Shown: piece by piece, positions 34,395 through 45,864 of the stretch | Layout: each line of letters begins with the position of its first letter | How positions within the stretch are numbered: the first letter of the stretch is position 1 | Origin: Sthenelais limicola | Taxonomy: Eukaryota; Annelida; Polychaeta; Phyllodocida; Sigalionidae | Direction: 5' to 3' | Assembly: GCA_942159475.1 (NCBI GenBank) | Contig: OW804095.1 | Span: forward strand, 87,743,740 to 87,807,739 | Length of the DNA: 64,000 nucleotides | Notes under the pieces: generated by a model | What the model was told of the DNA's origin: nothing | The model's input: the letters and a program-made list of their open reading frames with translations, nothing else | Databases searched by the model: none | Translations under genes and position numbers: made by a program

Positions 34395-34785
34395 AAAAGG
34401 AGGGAGGCAAAGGGGGAAAGAGGGAGAGGGGGAAGAGGGAGATGAGAACAGAGTGGTCAAGGGCGAGAGGGAGAGAGGGAAAGAGGGAGAGAGAAAGAGT
34501 GAGAAAGGCAAATAGGGAGAATAGGAGATGGGAAGAGAGAAAGAGAGAGAGAAAGAGGAATAGAAAGAGAGGGGGGAGAAGGATAAATGGAAAGGGCGGA
34601 GAGAGGGAAAGATGGGGAGAGGGAAAGGGATCGGGGAAAGAGGGACAGATGTAGAGAGGAAGAGAGGAAAAGAGGGAGATGGGGATAAAGGCAAAGTGGT
34701 AGAGATGGGGAGAAGGAAAGAGGGAGAAAGGAAAATGAGGGAAGGGTGAGAAGGTGAAAGAGGGAGAGCGGAGAAGCATGCGAGC
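34395..34785 (+). repeat. About 390-bp polypurine tract
   Basis: Almost pure A/G on the plus strand (GGGAGAGA, GAAAGAGG, GAGGGAAAG words) with isolated pyrimidines. The long open frames it creates on both strands are compositional artefacts. Confidence 0.9.
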
Positions 34786-36772
34786 ATGCGACATGGAAAG
34801 CATGAGATTTACTTGATATTATCTTTTCATGGATTATTTATCTTCACCTTTATTGACAGGACTCAAAGGGGATAGTTGTATATTGAATATTTAATAGCTT
34901 TAACTATTCCTGGAACTGCTAGAGTAGTTCTCCCTCTAAATATGGCTTAGATTTAACAAATAATATTTTTCCTGGAAAGCAAGGGCAGCATCCTCATATA
35001 TTTGAGCTCCTGGAGATGGTATTCAAGAACAAAGCACATCGTGTATTGGTTTAAAACATACGTTAAGGTAGTGGCTGGGAGAGCTGGATTTTATCTAGAT
35101 GTTGACATACTGTTTTATCCGTTTTATATGTTTTATTTGCATTGTCGGTTCTTTAATGTACATTATGAATCTCGATAAATAAAGTAGTATCTTATCATAT
35201 CTTTACTGTCCAATTCAAGTGTAATGTATGGTTTGTGCTCTTTAGGGCGGCCCTATACACTGTAGTGAGTAATAACATGCTGGACGCGTTATTTGTCATG
35301 GTATAACATGTCAACTTTTGTGCCATGGCATTCCATATACTAGTCCATGCCTTTACGGCGTTATTCTTCAAGATAAAACAATGAGGTGTGGATGCCAGCA
35401 GGGCGGCGGGTGGTGGGCCATGACAAAGCCAGAGCTAGCATGGGTGGGAGGGTGTGTGGTTCAGTAGAGCGTGGAAAGCTTCATAGGGTTAGCAGGGAAA
35501 TTAAATGAATGGATATCATATTGCGTTTCAATCATCATATTAGGACTGAAATGTACAAAAAATATTTTACCGAATTTTTTTTTCCAAAGTCTGATTTATT
35601 ATGATAATTACACATCATGCTTATGGACAACAGAACATATATTTCAATAACATTTTATACAGGGTTTTATTATGGGTAAAACATACAGGTAGGTTAAGAT
35701 CATTCATTTCGACCACAAATCATCAAACAAAACCAACAGAGGCCCAACACTGGGTGCAATACTGGCATGAATTGGCTATATATGATTGGCACATTAACAC
35801 ATTGGCAAATGAGTTTTTTTTCAACCAATTCAAATTAGGTTGATACATGGTGAATGAAGGTCTGTGTAGTTCATACACAGACCTTGTATTAATTAGGTCC
35901 ATGTATATCGTATCAGCACCTACTTTCTTTTTTTCCATTTAAATTAGGTCCATATGTATCGTATCAGCACCTATTTTCTTTTTTTAAACATCACAATCGT
36001 TGGCACAAATGAGTCTCATTGTAGCATATATCCCATATTTGTTGAAGAAGAATCTAACGTCCGGGTGCACTGTGGAGGTAGGATTCTTTCCACCTGCTCT
36101 GCTTCCATATACAGTATGTTGGTTGATCTGTGTATGCCCTGAAAACAAATGTGGAATTGGGAATTAATACAGGAATACAATTACATTGTTTCTATGGGAC
36201 ACTTCAAGGGAGTTCTATTTTAGTTTAGTGTTGAGGGTGTGAGGCATGGCCAGTCCTCCAAAGAAGTTGAAATATTGCTCTATACGGGGCGCATTTTCAT
36301 TGGAGCGCGAACCACCACACACTGTCTACCCAGCCTAGAGACAACAATTGCTCAAATTAACGTGAACATAATATCATGTTCCACAATAAATATTACTTAC
36401 CTGGGCATTTTAGTGGAAAGAGTCGGCATATTCCTTAAGTGGACATTCACATAGTCATAGACATTCCCTTGAATAAGTTGTATGGTCATTGCTCTGTGAC
36501 TCCATTAGAGTATGTATGAGGTGTACATCTTCATCTGGGGAGGCGACCAGGTAAACACCTCCCTAATCCTGATCATGGCAAGTTTCTGGCGGTATTTTGA
36601 ATCAGCCACATTGTCCATGTCTTCTGGGTAATCACATTGATTGAGGCGAACAACAATTTAATAAAAAAGTTTATTCAAGTATGAGCTTGGATCTGTAAAA
36701 GATCATTTCAGATCTGCAGGAGGGATCATCATTGTTCGTGGTAGTTCTTGATGTATATCACCGCTGGTAGAA
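34786..36772. other. Non-coding stretch with hairpin and short direct repeat
   Basis: No gene recognised. AAGGTCTGTGTA (35857-35868) and TACACAGACCTT (35874-35885) form a perfect 12-bp hairpin with a 5-nt loop. It is followed by AATTAGGTCCATGTATATCG, which repeats about 50 bp downstream with the same CGTATCAGCACCTA continuation. Confidence 0.6.
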
Positions 36773-36849
36773 CTATTTTATAATTAAATAGAAATAAATA
36801 AAATTATCAGTGTTTGTAGTAAATAAATATATATGTTGAGCAGCGACAC

Positions 36850-37721
36850 TTAAGATGCCAGGGGAGATCTTTGGATCTCCTTGAGGGCCGAGTGGACCAT
36901 TGATTGGAGCGGATTTGATGGATTTATGTAAGCTTGAACCGCTGATGAGGCCCACATGCTGTGTTGCATCACTTGTTCAAGGGAAGCTGGCGATTTATTG
37001 AAGAGTTGAGATGCACAGCCCCGTCTAAGGCTGTGCATTGAGTATCTGGTAGTGTCGAGGTGTGATGCTGCCACTAGGTGGTGCCACTGCTTCCTAGCAT
37101 ATGTGACTGGCATCGGCGATCTATCTGGGAATGAGAACAAGGGCTGACACCTTTTGAAGGGGCCGCACTTTGCGATTTAGTGTGCGATTTAGGGAACAGG
37201 TTACTCTGTCTCATCATTCCTAGGAACATAATGAGGACTGCTAGACAAAACATAGTTGGGTGTTGTAGTATATGGGTGTTTTGTATGATGCAAAGAAGCA
37301 TTGGAGGGGTGATAGGAAGTTTCTGTTGTGGTATATGGCGGATCTCTAAGTCAACGCCGCGGAGCACCAGGTATACTTTGTATGTGTAGAGGTGGGCATC
37401 GTTTATGCCCGACATCTTGTGGAATGTCCTTATATTGCCGATTGAGTTTCTTATGGAGGGAGGTGCCCTCCCCACTCTTGCTAAGTATTCTATGTACCAG
37501 CAGGCGAAGTCTGCTGGAGGAGACGCATAGTCCACCTTGATGGCGCCGCAGAAGGCTACGAAGCTTGTGATCGCTGAGTGATGGTTTGCTTTTGTCCCGG
37601 GTGATGCACCATCATCTGGCGAGATCTTGCTGCTTGAGCGAGGCGTCTGATGGTGCGACCTAGTAAAAGTCGTGAATATCAAATAGAGCATGATTAAAAT
37701 TGCGAATATCAAATAGAGCAT
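36850..37721 (-). pseudogene. Tyrosine recombinase of the DIRS-order element
   Basis: Two frames joined by a shift near 37120-37160. The N-terminal core-binding domain includes TKANHHSAITSFVAFCGAIK and YIEYLARVGRAPPSIRNSI. Catalytic Arg I is in GMMRQSNLFPKS. After the shift: YSMHSLRRGCASQLF (His and Arg boxes), MWASSAVQAYINPS (Trp then nucleophile Tyr). All key residues are visible, so only the frameshift damages it. Confidence 0.85.
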
Positions 37722-37749
37722 GATTAGAATTGCGCAATCTCAATTTCTG

Positions 37750-38550
37750 TTGTTTAATTATTTTGGGCCTTTTGGAAATCATTATCCGAAAGAGAGGCTC
37801 TCGAGAGGGCGTCTGCTGTTACCATCTCTACCCCAGGCAGGTGAGAGAAGATGATGTGACTTGTTTTTTCATGGAGTGGTACCATAGGGCTCTTGCGCAG
37901 GCTGCTAGCGTATCATCATGCGGTTTTCCCCCGCGATATGCATGGACAGTTGCTGTGTTGTTGCAATATATGTGTATTTAGCCTCCGTTGTGGTGGTCAT
38001 CAGTCAAGAGTCTTGCTGCCACCAGGCAATTGATAGCTTCTAGGTGGTTGATGGAGCATGTCTCTGTATCCGCTGGTTTGAAGTTATGCATGTAGCAGGC
38101 ATCAGCCCATATGGTCATCCTGACATCATTGCTTGGAATTATGACTTTCCCGTTGAAGTTGCGGATAAAGGCAAAGAACCATTTAATTTCTGCTTTGACT
38201 GCCTTTGAGATGAATATGTCCTCTCCCCTCGCGGCTCTCAGAGCTGCGAGCATCCTCTGCATGTAGAGTCTGGCGGGGGTGACAGCCCTGGCTATGTGGA
38301 CTATTTTTCCTGTTATGCTTTGCATTTGCTTGGTGGAGGCATGTTGTTTGTTGTTAATGAAGGCCAGGCACCTGAGGGTGTCAAGCAGTGTTCATCTTTT
38401 CATGTGCTACTTGGAGACCAAGTCTTTCAAACAGGGCATGTGTGTAGTCAATTAATTTTTGGACCTTGTCTTGTGTTTTGCCGATGAGTATTACGTCATC
38501 CAAATACATTTTAGCTATTATGCCTTGCTTTTGTAGGTGGCGGACTGAGC
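37750..38550 (-). pseudogene. RT C-half and RNase H of the DIRS-order element
   Basis: The RT resumes at about 38550 with CSVRHLQKQGIIAKMYLDDV (catalytic YLDD at about 38500), then DYTHALFERLGLQVAHEKMN, ending at a TGA near 38385. A connection region (38325-38200) precedes RNase H: TIWADACYMHNF, CSINHLEAINCLVAARLL, a TAG at 37978-37980, NNTATVHAYRGGKPHD and, in another frame, VEMVTADALSRASL. Two stops or shifts make it non-functional. Confidence 0.8.
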
Positions 38551-38551
38551 A

Positions 38552-39256
38552 TGTTCCACGCGTCTGAATTTCTCAAGCAGAATCTCCTTCATGATCCTGT
38601 ATTTATTTCTATCCCAAGAATCACGTTTGCCACACTTCCCTCCTAGCCTTTTGGCTGCCCTGGGACATGGTGTATCCAAAATAGCCTTCGCCACCACTTG
38701 TTTGTAGTCATCATCGCCTTTGTGTGTTGATATGCGTGTTCTGCCGTGCAAAACCCTTGACCCCCATATGTAAATAGTGCCGGACTAAAGTTAGACAGGT
38801 GGGAGTGTTCCCCCTGGTATCCTATTGCGCCTGCAATCCTTTTCGTTTTGACCTGAACTATCTTTATGCCGTTAGGAAGGTAATTCAATTCATTATGGTT
38901 ATAGGTTTTCTCACCTTTTGCCAGGCACCTGCCTATATCCTCCTATTTGGTGTACGGTATGTGTACCCAGTGTCAGTGTTTGTATACATCTCTCATGGGT
39001 ACCACCGGTGTCCTATGCATTGCACCTGTAACTACTTGTATTGTCGTCCATCCATTCGGGCATTCAGACTGCTAGATAATAATTCAACACTATTGTTAGG
39101 ATATATGAAATATTCCTAGGTATATCTTGCTTCTACCGTACTCCATGTTGTTGGATGAGTAAGATGAAATGATAAGGTGAAACACAAGCATCGCTCCGCA
39201 TATATCAATCGTTATGCACAGCGTAAGCAAAAACACGTCTGTCATCCATGACAGCA
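38552..39256 (-). mobile_element. NADAR-bearing fragment inserted in the DIRS RT
   Basis: The RT N-half ends ...RASSLVMQLVADFIVV near 39256 and the C-half resumes CSVRHLQKQG near 38550. About 700 bp between them have no RT homology and include half a NADAR domain (38560-38837). The phrase before the NADAR domain (NHNELNYLPNGIKIVQ) parallels the linkers in the two LINE ORF1s, so the fragment probably came from a LINE ORF1. I find no poly-A tail and only a doubtful TGCT at both edges, so the mechanism is open. Confidence 0.6.
38560..38837 (-). pseudogene. Half NADAR domain inside the DIRS RT
   Basis: Signatures: GYQGEHSHLSNFSPALFTYG (family FLSNF.P), CTAEHAYQHTKA (family SAEHA.Q..KA with the conserved Glu), a frame change near 38745, AILDTPCPRAAKRLGGKCGK (family AK-x-LG with its Lys) and WDRNKYRIMKEILLEKF (family W...K..IM..IL..KF). 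The second half (TG..L.EAS, WGIGL, GKN.LG) is absent, cut where the RT resumes. Confidence 0.8.
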
Positions 39257-40556
39257 CACCACTATAAAGTCTGCCACTAACTGCATCACTAATGAAGAGG
39301 CCCTCGTGCCAAAAGGCAAGGCCCTGTCAACGTAGTATTTGTTATCAATCCTAAATGCTGTGAGGGGCCACTAACGTTGAGCTGACATATTGAGAAGTGA
39401 CGGTATGCTCTCTTTAAGTCCACTACAGCCATGTATGGAGACCCGCCCATCTCATTGATGATGTCCACTGCCTCCATGACAGTGGGGAGGGTGTGGTATG
39501 CAAGGGTTGCTTTGTACTTATTCTTCATTATGAATTTGTTCATGCTGCCTTCGGGGAATGAGTAGTCCACGATTATGCGGCACTCACTAGGGTCTTGCTT
39601 TGAGTCATTAACGGACTTGTAATGCACCATGGAGTGAAAGGCATTGTATCGAATGGGCCTGCCAGTGCGTTGTGTTGTTGTTTTTTTTTCACATATTCCC
39701 TCACATGTATAAGATGTTGTGCGGATGTGTGGTTATCCACTGTATGGTTGTCATATCTAGGGCTGCCCGTGTATTGTAGAGGGAAACCGTATTGTATGCC
39801 GTTTATCACTATATGGTCAGCTGTGTGGCCGGTGGCGATTGTCCTCCACTCATTTGGAACCAGCGTTGTGCAAATATTTGTTCTTGCTCCCTTCCAATTT
39901 GGGCAGTTTTTGGCTTGAGTGGCATCATATATATATGCCATGTTGTGGTCCATAGTCCTGTGTGGGAACGGCAAATTTGAGTAGTTGTTGAAATTGGCGT
40001 TTTGGGCCCATTCCATGTGTTGGACGGGTTCCATCTCGTCAGTCCTCTCTTGTTGCATTTCTTCACTAACTATATCACAATTTTCATCATCAGCTGCGTC
40101 CTTTGATATTTCAGGGTAACCCACCATCCTCATGAAGTTGGGCATGTCACACGCATGGTCATGTTGCGTGTTGACTGGTTGGTGTTAGCCCTCGAAAGCG
40201 TGAGTTACAGAGTCTCGTTCCACCTCGATCTGTAATTGAAGTTGTAAATCAGTTTCATTGTTGTTATATTCACTTTCAGCTTCCATTGTTGCGTTACAGT
40301 CATTGTCATATAGATTTGTGTTTTTACCCCTGCTTGTCCTGGCTATTTTACGCGGCACAGATATCCCTGGATCGTTTAAGTTATCATCATCACCACACGC
40401 TTGCTCATCTATGTGGTTGTGTCCGCCATACTTGTTTTGTTCTCGTGTAGCGCGAGATTGTTTAGCTTGGTCCCGTGTGGGTTGCCATTTAAAGATGGCG
40501 GCGCCCATGAGGTGGCCATCTTGTTTGTTTTGATTTGGTACATGGGCGTGGCACAT
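39257..40556 (-). pseudogene. Pol leader and RT N-half of the DIRS-order element
   Basis: 40556-40185 encodes an acidic, Asn/Gln-rich leader with no recognised domain. 40145-39573 encodes the RT approach region typical of this order: EWRTIATGHTADHIVINGIQ, YGFPLQYTGSPRYDNHTVDN, NALAGPFDTMPFTPWCITSP. 39630-39289 continues with RIIVDYSFPEGSMN and YMAVVDLKRAYRHFSI (first catalytic Asp). After a frameshift: KYYVDRALPFGTRASSLVMQ. It is cut by the NADAR-bearing fragment. Confidence 0.85.
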
Positions 40557-40582
40557 GGAAGGATCGGTTGTACTACCGAGAT

Positions 40583-41319
40583 CTAATATATGCTGGCAAT
40601 CTTTGGTTTTGTACTCACCAGCCGAGTTGCTGTTGTTTTCCGGGAGGCAGAAGTTTCCTTTGCATTTCCTGCATTTCCTTCTGTATGCGAGGATTTATGA
40701 CTACATGTTTCAAAATTATATGCCTGACATGGGACTCTGGTTGCCTTTTGGTCGGCGCTAGTTGGATGGGGGAACCAGGCCACCTTTGACCTGTATTTTG
40801 TGAATGTCTTCCAACCTATGTGTCCATCGAGGATCATATTGAAGCAAGCCCTGGTCCATGTATGGGTTGCTCTCTCAGCGCCGCTCTCAGCCACTTGAGA
40901 TAAATGGTTGAGCCTGTACCATGGGACAGAATTTTGTTTCACATAGTTCATAACCATTTGTGCAAAACCGCACGTATATTCCTGCATTGTCAAGTCACAT
41001 TTCTCCCTCTTTATTTTTATAGACATGTCCGGGGGCAGAGATGTTTCCGGCGAGACATATGATTGCCTACCTTTGTGTTCTGATTTTGATGCATACTGGC
41101 TGTCGATGGCCCTCTTTACTCCTTTGAGCTCCTATGCTTTCGGCTGAGTTTCCTCGGAGAGGGGAGAGAGTCATCTGATGACTCTGTTTCACTATCCGCT
41201 GGCTGTCTTGTATCATATGAATGGACAGGGTGGCGGCGATGTAGTAGGCTATCATCATCCTTACATTTACACTTTTTCCTTTTGTTTTTTTTTGTGCTAT
41301 GAACCTTTCTAGAGCGGGT
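40583..41319 (-). pseudogene. Gag 3' part of the DIRS-order element
   Basis: It starts right at the inner side of the L1 target duplication (TRSRKVHSTKKNKRKKCKCK) and runs through an Asp/Ser-rich stretch to a stop at 41116. A second frame (41026-40583) has YTCGFAQMVMNYVKQNSVPW, ATHTWTRACFNMILDGHIGW and a Cys/His motif CQAYNFETCSHKSSHTEGN, which resembles DIRS-order gag zinc motifs. Gag probably forms the RNA-binding particle. Confidence 0.65.
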
Positions 41320-41334
41320 ATATTCCTGACTCTT
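41320..41334 (-). repeat. Target-site duplication, L1 3' side
   Basis: ATATTCCTGACTCTT on the plus strand, identical to 48041-48055. The neighbouring T run (plus strand) is the element's poly-A tail. Confidence 0.9.
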
Positions 41335-41341
41335 TTTTTTT

Positions 41342-41828
41342 CCCCCCAACACCGGGTCTTTATTACCAGAAGTAAACAGAGTCAACAATAAGAAGTGTAC
41401 ACAGTTATACATCACTTCTTTCCAAATCGCGAAAATAAAAGCTTTTAATATTCACTCTGCATTTCATTTTGTTTTTGTACTACAGATATGTTTAACTAAC
41501 TCACGAATTATAGAGATTCAACGTTTTTTAAAAAAAATCCTAGTAACACTTTTACAGATCATAGAGCATGTTGTCGAACAAAAGGTTATAAACATCCCCG
41601 TGGAACAGCACCTGTTGGATCGACCCGACATCACCAAAGGGGGGGGGGGGGGTCATAATACCAATTGAAAAAGTCTACGGATTTGGCGATATCACGCTCA
41701 TTTGACTTAGAAGACTCTTCATGATCATATATATATACATTCAGTTTTGGTCAGAAGCGATAATATCAAGGACGGTTTATAGAACTTGGACACACTCAAC
41801 TTCTTTTAAAAAGTATAATGATATGTTA
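41342..41828 (-). other. 3' UTR of the L1-like LINE
   Basis: No coding. Contains a run of 14 G on the plus strand (41639-41652), i.e. poly-C in element sense, and A/T-rich blocks. Confidence 0.7.
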
Positions 41829-44800
41829 TTACATTGTTTCATATATTTTTTCCCACCTCCTCCAATCTTTCTTATGCGAGGCATTAACAAAAGCACCATC
41901 TCGCATTGTTTTAAGTTTAAACTTCAATTCCCTAAGGAATTCATAGAAACACAAATTATTGCTTTTAAACAATCTGCATTTGTAAATATAAAACCTGGCA
42001 TATATCAAAATATAGTTCCATACACAGTATTTTTCCTCAATGTTTGGGATGCCTAACATCATGAAAATTTCATTCATATTGTCGGCTATTTCATTATCAA
42101 GATGTTCGTTTCTCTTTGCCCAATTTATTAAACAATGCCAAAAGGTACACGATTTCTCACAGTCGATAAAAAAGTGGAACAGGTCGTCTACCGAATCACA
42201 ATATTTACACAGATTTGATCCTATAATATCCATGTCGTTCAAGTGGACATTACAGACCGTTAACTTGTTGATTACACCATACTGAAACGACTTTAGTCTA
42301 ACATTTCTTGTGCATTGAAAGGGAACTCAATACCATATATTGAAATCTATATTAGATATGTCAATGTTTTTTTGTAAGAATTTTTCGAGCCAGTCATCAT
42401 TCCTGTTGTCTTGTGGGTTCAACTTAGTTCTCACAGCAGTATAAATCTCCCTGAAAGAGGCAGTAAGAATATTTATTTGTTTCACACCTATCGAGCAAAA
42501 TATTTCTTCCTTATAGTTTTCAATTTCACCTTCTTTTACTAATGTAATCCAGTGGACAGGTATTTTCCCTTTCACACTCATCTCTTCCAAATAATTAATT
42601 TTGACACCGAAATCACTTTTAAACTCTTCCTTATTTTTAACTCGATTGTTGGTTAAAACATCTTCTACCTTATTTATGTTTTTTCTTCTCCAGAGGTTGA
42701 CATTGCTTACCGCATCTTCTAAGTTAATCCAGCAGTTCTTCCACAAAGACTCACACAAAATGCTTTTCTTACATTTAGGTTCACATGAACTGTAGAATCT
42801 GTTCCACGTCAAGAACACTTCATTATAAAAGTTAGAGTCTGGCATTATCAAGATTTTTCTACATTTTAGCCTCTCTTTTATATCATCACCGAATGTATTT
42901 CTTATAATAGCACACCATTTACTATCTGGCTCGGCCATGATTCTTTGAATCCATTTTAATTTGCCTGCAACTAGTTTTGATCTAAAGTCATGCAGTTTGA
43001 GGCCTCCTTCTTCTATTTCTCTGCTTAGATAGTGTTTAGCAACTCTTTGTTTACCGCCTCTCCATATGAACTTACCTACCAGTTTTTGCACTTCACATAT
43101 CATTCTTTCTTCGACTACTATTAAATTGGCTACATACAGAAACAGGGGAATGATTAAAACATTCATAATTACAATCCTGCCTTTCAGTGAAATATCACGC
43201 TTTCCCCAGTGGCTGGCTACAGTATGAGCTTTGTCTAGCACCGATGTAAAATTCATGTTATTCTGTATTTCTCTGTTGTATGGATACAGTAAATGTACTC
43301 CTAGTATCTTCATGGAGCTTACCCAGTTGATATTCTTAATTAAAGGTTGATATAATACCATTTGACCGATGTTGAAACCTCTTGTTTTACTTATGTTTAA
43401 GGATAGACCTGACACGTTGCTGAATTCATTAATAATTTCCAACATTCTTGCTAAGGATTTTTCACTGTTAGCAATGATCGTCATGTCATCAGCAAACTGA
43501 ATAATTCTGTTATCGGTACCACCAAAAGTTATTCCAGTACACTCTGGGTCATTTCAAATTTTCTCTGCTAATTTTTCTACGACGATTACGAAGAGCAAGG
43601 ATGATATGGGATCTCCTTGCTTAACGCCTCTGCTTACTTTAAACCACTCTGAAGTATACCCGTTGTTAATAATGCAGGATTTAGAACCAGATAACAATCT
43701 TTTTATCCACATTAAAAACTTGTCACCGACATCTATGTCATGCAAACATTTGTATAAAAAGTCCCACGATACCGAATCGTAAGCCTTTCGGAAGTTGAGT
43801 GATACAAACAGGCCTTTTTTCTTATTTTTTTCCAAGAATTGGGTAATATCTCCCAATCTTCTTACTGCACAACCTATATACCTGTTCTTAATAAATCCGT
43901 ATTGATCTTCATTTATTACCTTACTTATACAATTTTTTAGTCTTATGCTTAGAGTTTTCGATATCAATTTGTAATCCGTATTTAACAAAGTTATAGGTCT
44001 CCAACTTCCTATCAGTTTGAGATTACAATCCTTTTTAGGGATGAGAGATACTACACCTCTATACATTTCGTTTGACAAATTATCTTCTTCTACACACTCA
44101 TATACGACTTCATCAAAAATGGGGCCTAGGGTGGACCAAAAACATTTAAAAAATTCTGCTGGCAGACCATCAGGTCCTGGAGCTTTATTATTTGCGAAGG
44201 AATCTAATGTTTTCTTAAGTTCTTCACTACCTAGCCTTCTGTTGAGCAGTTGTTTATCCAGCTGCTCGAAGATTGAGCCACCACCGTTAGACATAAAGGT
44301 ATTGGATTCAGGTAAAATCATTGGTTTTTCAGTATATAAATCTTGGTAAAAATCTTTTTCGGCTTTTAAAATATCTTCGGGTTTAGTTATTATATGATCA
44401 TCGAATTCAAGCTGAGATATAACCTTTTTTTTGTAATTCCTCTTTTCTAAATTAAGAAAATACGCCGTAGGTTTTTCTCCTTCAACCAACCATTGTGATC
44501 TGCTTCGAGCCATAGCACCTTGTGCTCTGATATATTGCTCAAATTTTAAATCATTTTGAATGTCCTCTAATTCGAGGCTCTCTTTCTCATCCAGAACTCC
44601 TTTTTGAAAAAGGATATTCATTCTGATTCTAAACTCTGATTCTTTTTTTCTTCTCTCATAATTTTTTTGTTTGGTGTAACAAATAGTTTCTCTTCTTATA
44701 ACAAACTTGATATAGTCCCATCTATTTCTAGAGCTACTCAAGCCCTCTGTATTATATGCATCAACAATTTTATCCTTCATCATATTTATGTAGCCCTCGT

Positions 44801-45593
44801 CATTCAACAGATGTTTGTTAAATTTCCATAGGCCTGGGCCTCTAGCCTGTTCATAGGATTTTAGGGCAAAATGTATCAAATTATGATCCGAATGTTCACA
44901 ATATTCATTCTTTACCTCTGTTACGTCGGGTCTAAGGGTGGCATCTATTATACAATAATCTAATCTTGAACTCTGTGAATTCTTTCTAGACCAAGTGGAC
45001 ATATTAGTCCCCTCAGGAGATAACTCTTTAATTATATCACACATTTCAAAATCTTTTATCATTTGTATCATGCTTCTTAATCCCTCTTGTTTACTTTGTT
45101 GACTCTAGCTCTGACTTAAGAACTCTTCTTCATCTACTATATTTAAATTGAGGTCGCCCATGAGAACGGTAGAATATTCCGTCTTAAGATCAATTATATT
45201 TCTTAGAGCCTTACATGTTATGGCCTGCTCTTTATACTTATCTTTAGTGGGGAAATATATTGAGAAAACTGACAATTTTTTCTGTTCAATCGATACATCC
45301 ATATAAGCTATTCGACCTACATCGTCACCACCTTTTTTGTGTATTTGGACATCGAGATCTTTAGATATCAACAGAGCTACCCCTCTAGCATTACTTTTTC
45401 CGTGAATAAAATGAGATATACCTTGCCATTGATTTTTCCATATTTTGGCCTCCTTTACTGAGCTATGTGTCTCTTGTAATGCGAATATTGATCTTTTCTT
45501 CTGGTCTAGCAGTCTAAATATTGCTTTTCTTTTAATTATATTTGCTGCGCCATTCACATTGAGTGAGTAGAAGTTTATATTATTCCCCTCCAT
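41829..45593 (-). pseudogene. L1-like ORF2: endonuclease, RT and Cys-rich C-terminus
   Basis: One frame of 1,254 codons plus terminal stop, interrupted only by TAG (45105-45107), TGA (43554-43556) and TGA (42327-42329); there is no frameshift. Endonuclease: FYSLNVNGAANI (Asn), FALQETHSS (catalytic Glu), TVLMGDLNLN, SRLDYCIID and SDHNLIHF (catalytic Asp-His). RT: GSWRPITLLNTDYKLISKTL, VSLNFRKAYDSVSWDFL (the usual first Asp of the D-F-x-KAFD block reads N here), SRGVKQGDPISSLLF and, after the TGA, IIQFADDMTII with FADD. C-terminus: CKYCDSVDDLFHFFIDC, a CX2CX7HX4C knuckle. It nicks the target and primes reverse transcription there. All three stops could come from C-to-T changes. Confidence 0.92.
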
Positions 45594-45864
45594 TAAGTTG
45601 TGAAAATAGGGACCGACAATTATGACTTTTACCGTTTGACCAGCCGTTTACTCTTATTTTTGCCAGTTTTATCCTTAGATATTCCCTGATAAAAATAACA
45701 TGATGGATATAATCACAATTCATGTATGTTACACTCATATGTTTAGATTTTATACATATTTCTACCCATTTTAGCCTGGGTTGAGGCTTTGAAGTTGGTA
45801 CGTATTCATACATTGTGAAACATAAAAGGGTCAAACAATACACATATATATCACGGACAAAAGT
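45594..45864 (-). other. ORF1-ORF2 spacer of the L1-like LINE
   Basis: About 270 bp without a convincing gene. ORF2 starts at ATG 45593 (MEGNNINFYSLNVNG). Confidence 0.6.

Noticed and set aside
34380..34803. Long open frames of Ser/Pro/Leu/Phe or Arg/Glu/Lys on both strands
   Set aside because: They are by-products of the polypurine tract.
41639..41652. G14 run as a functional quadruplex
   Set aside because: A single homopolymer in a LINE 3' UTR; length may be an assembly effect and there is no supporting context.
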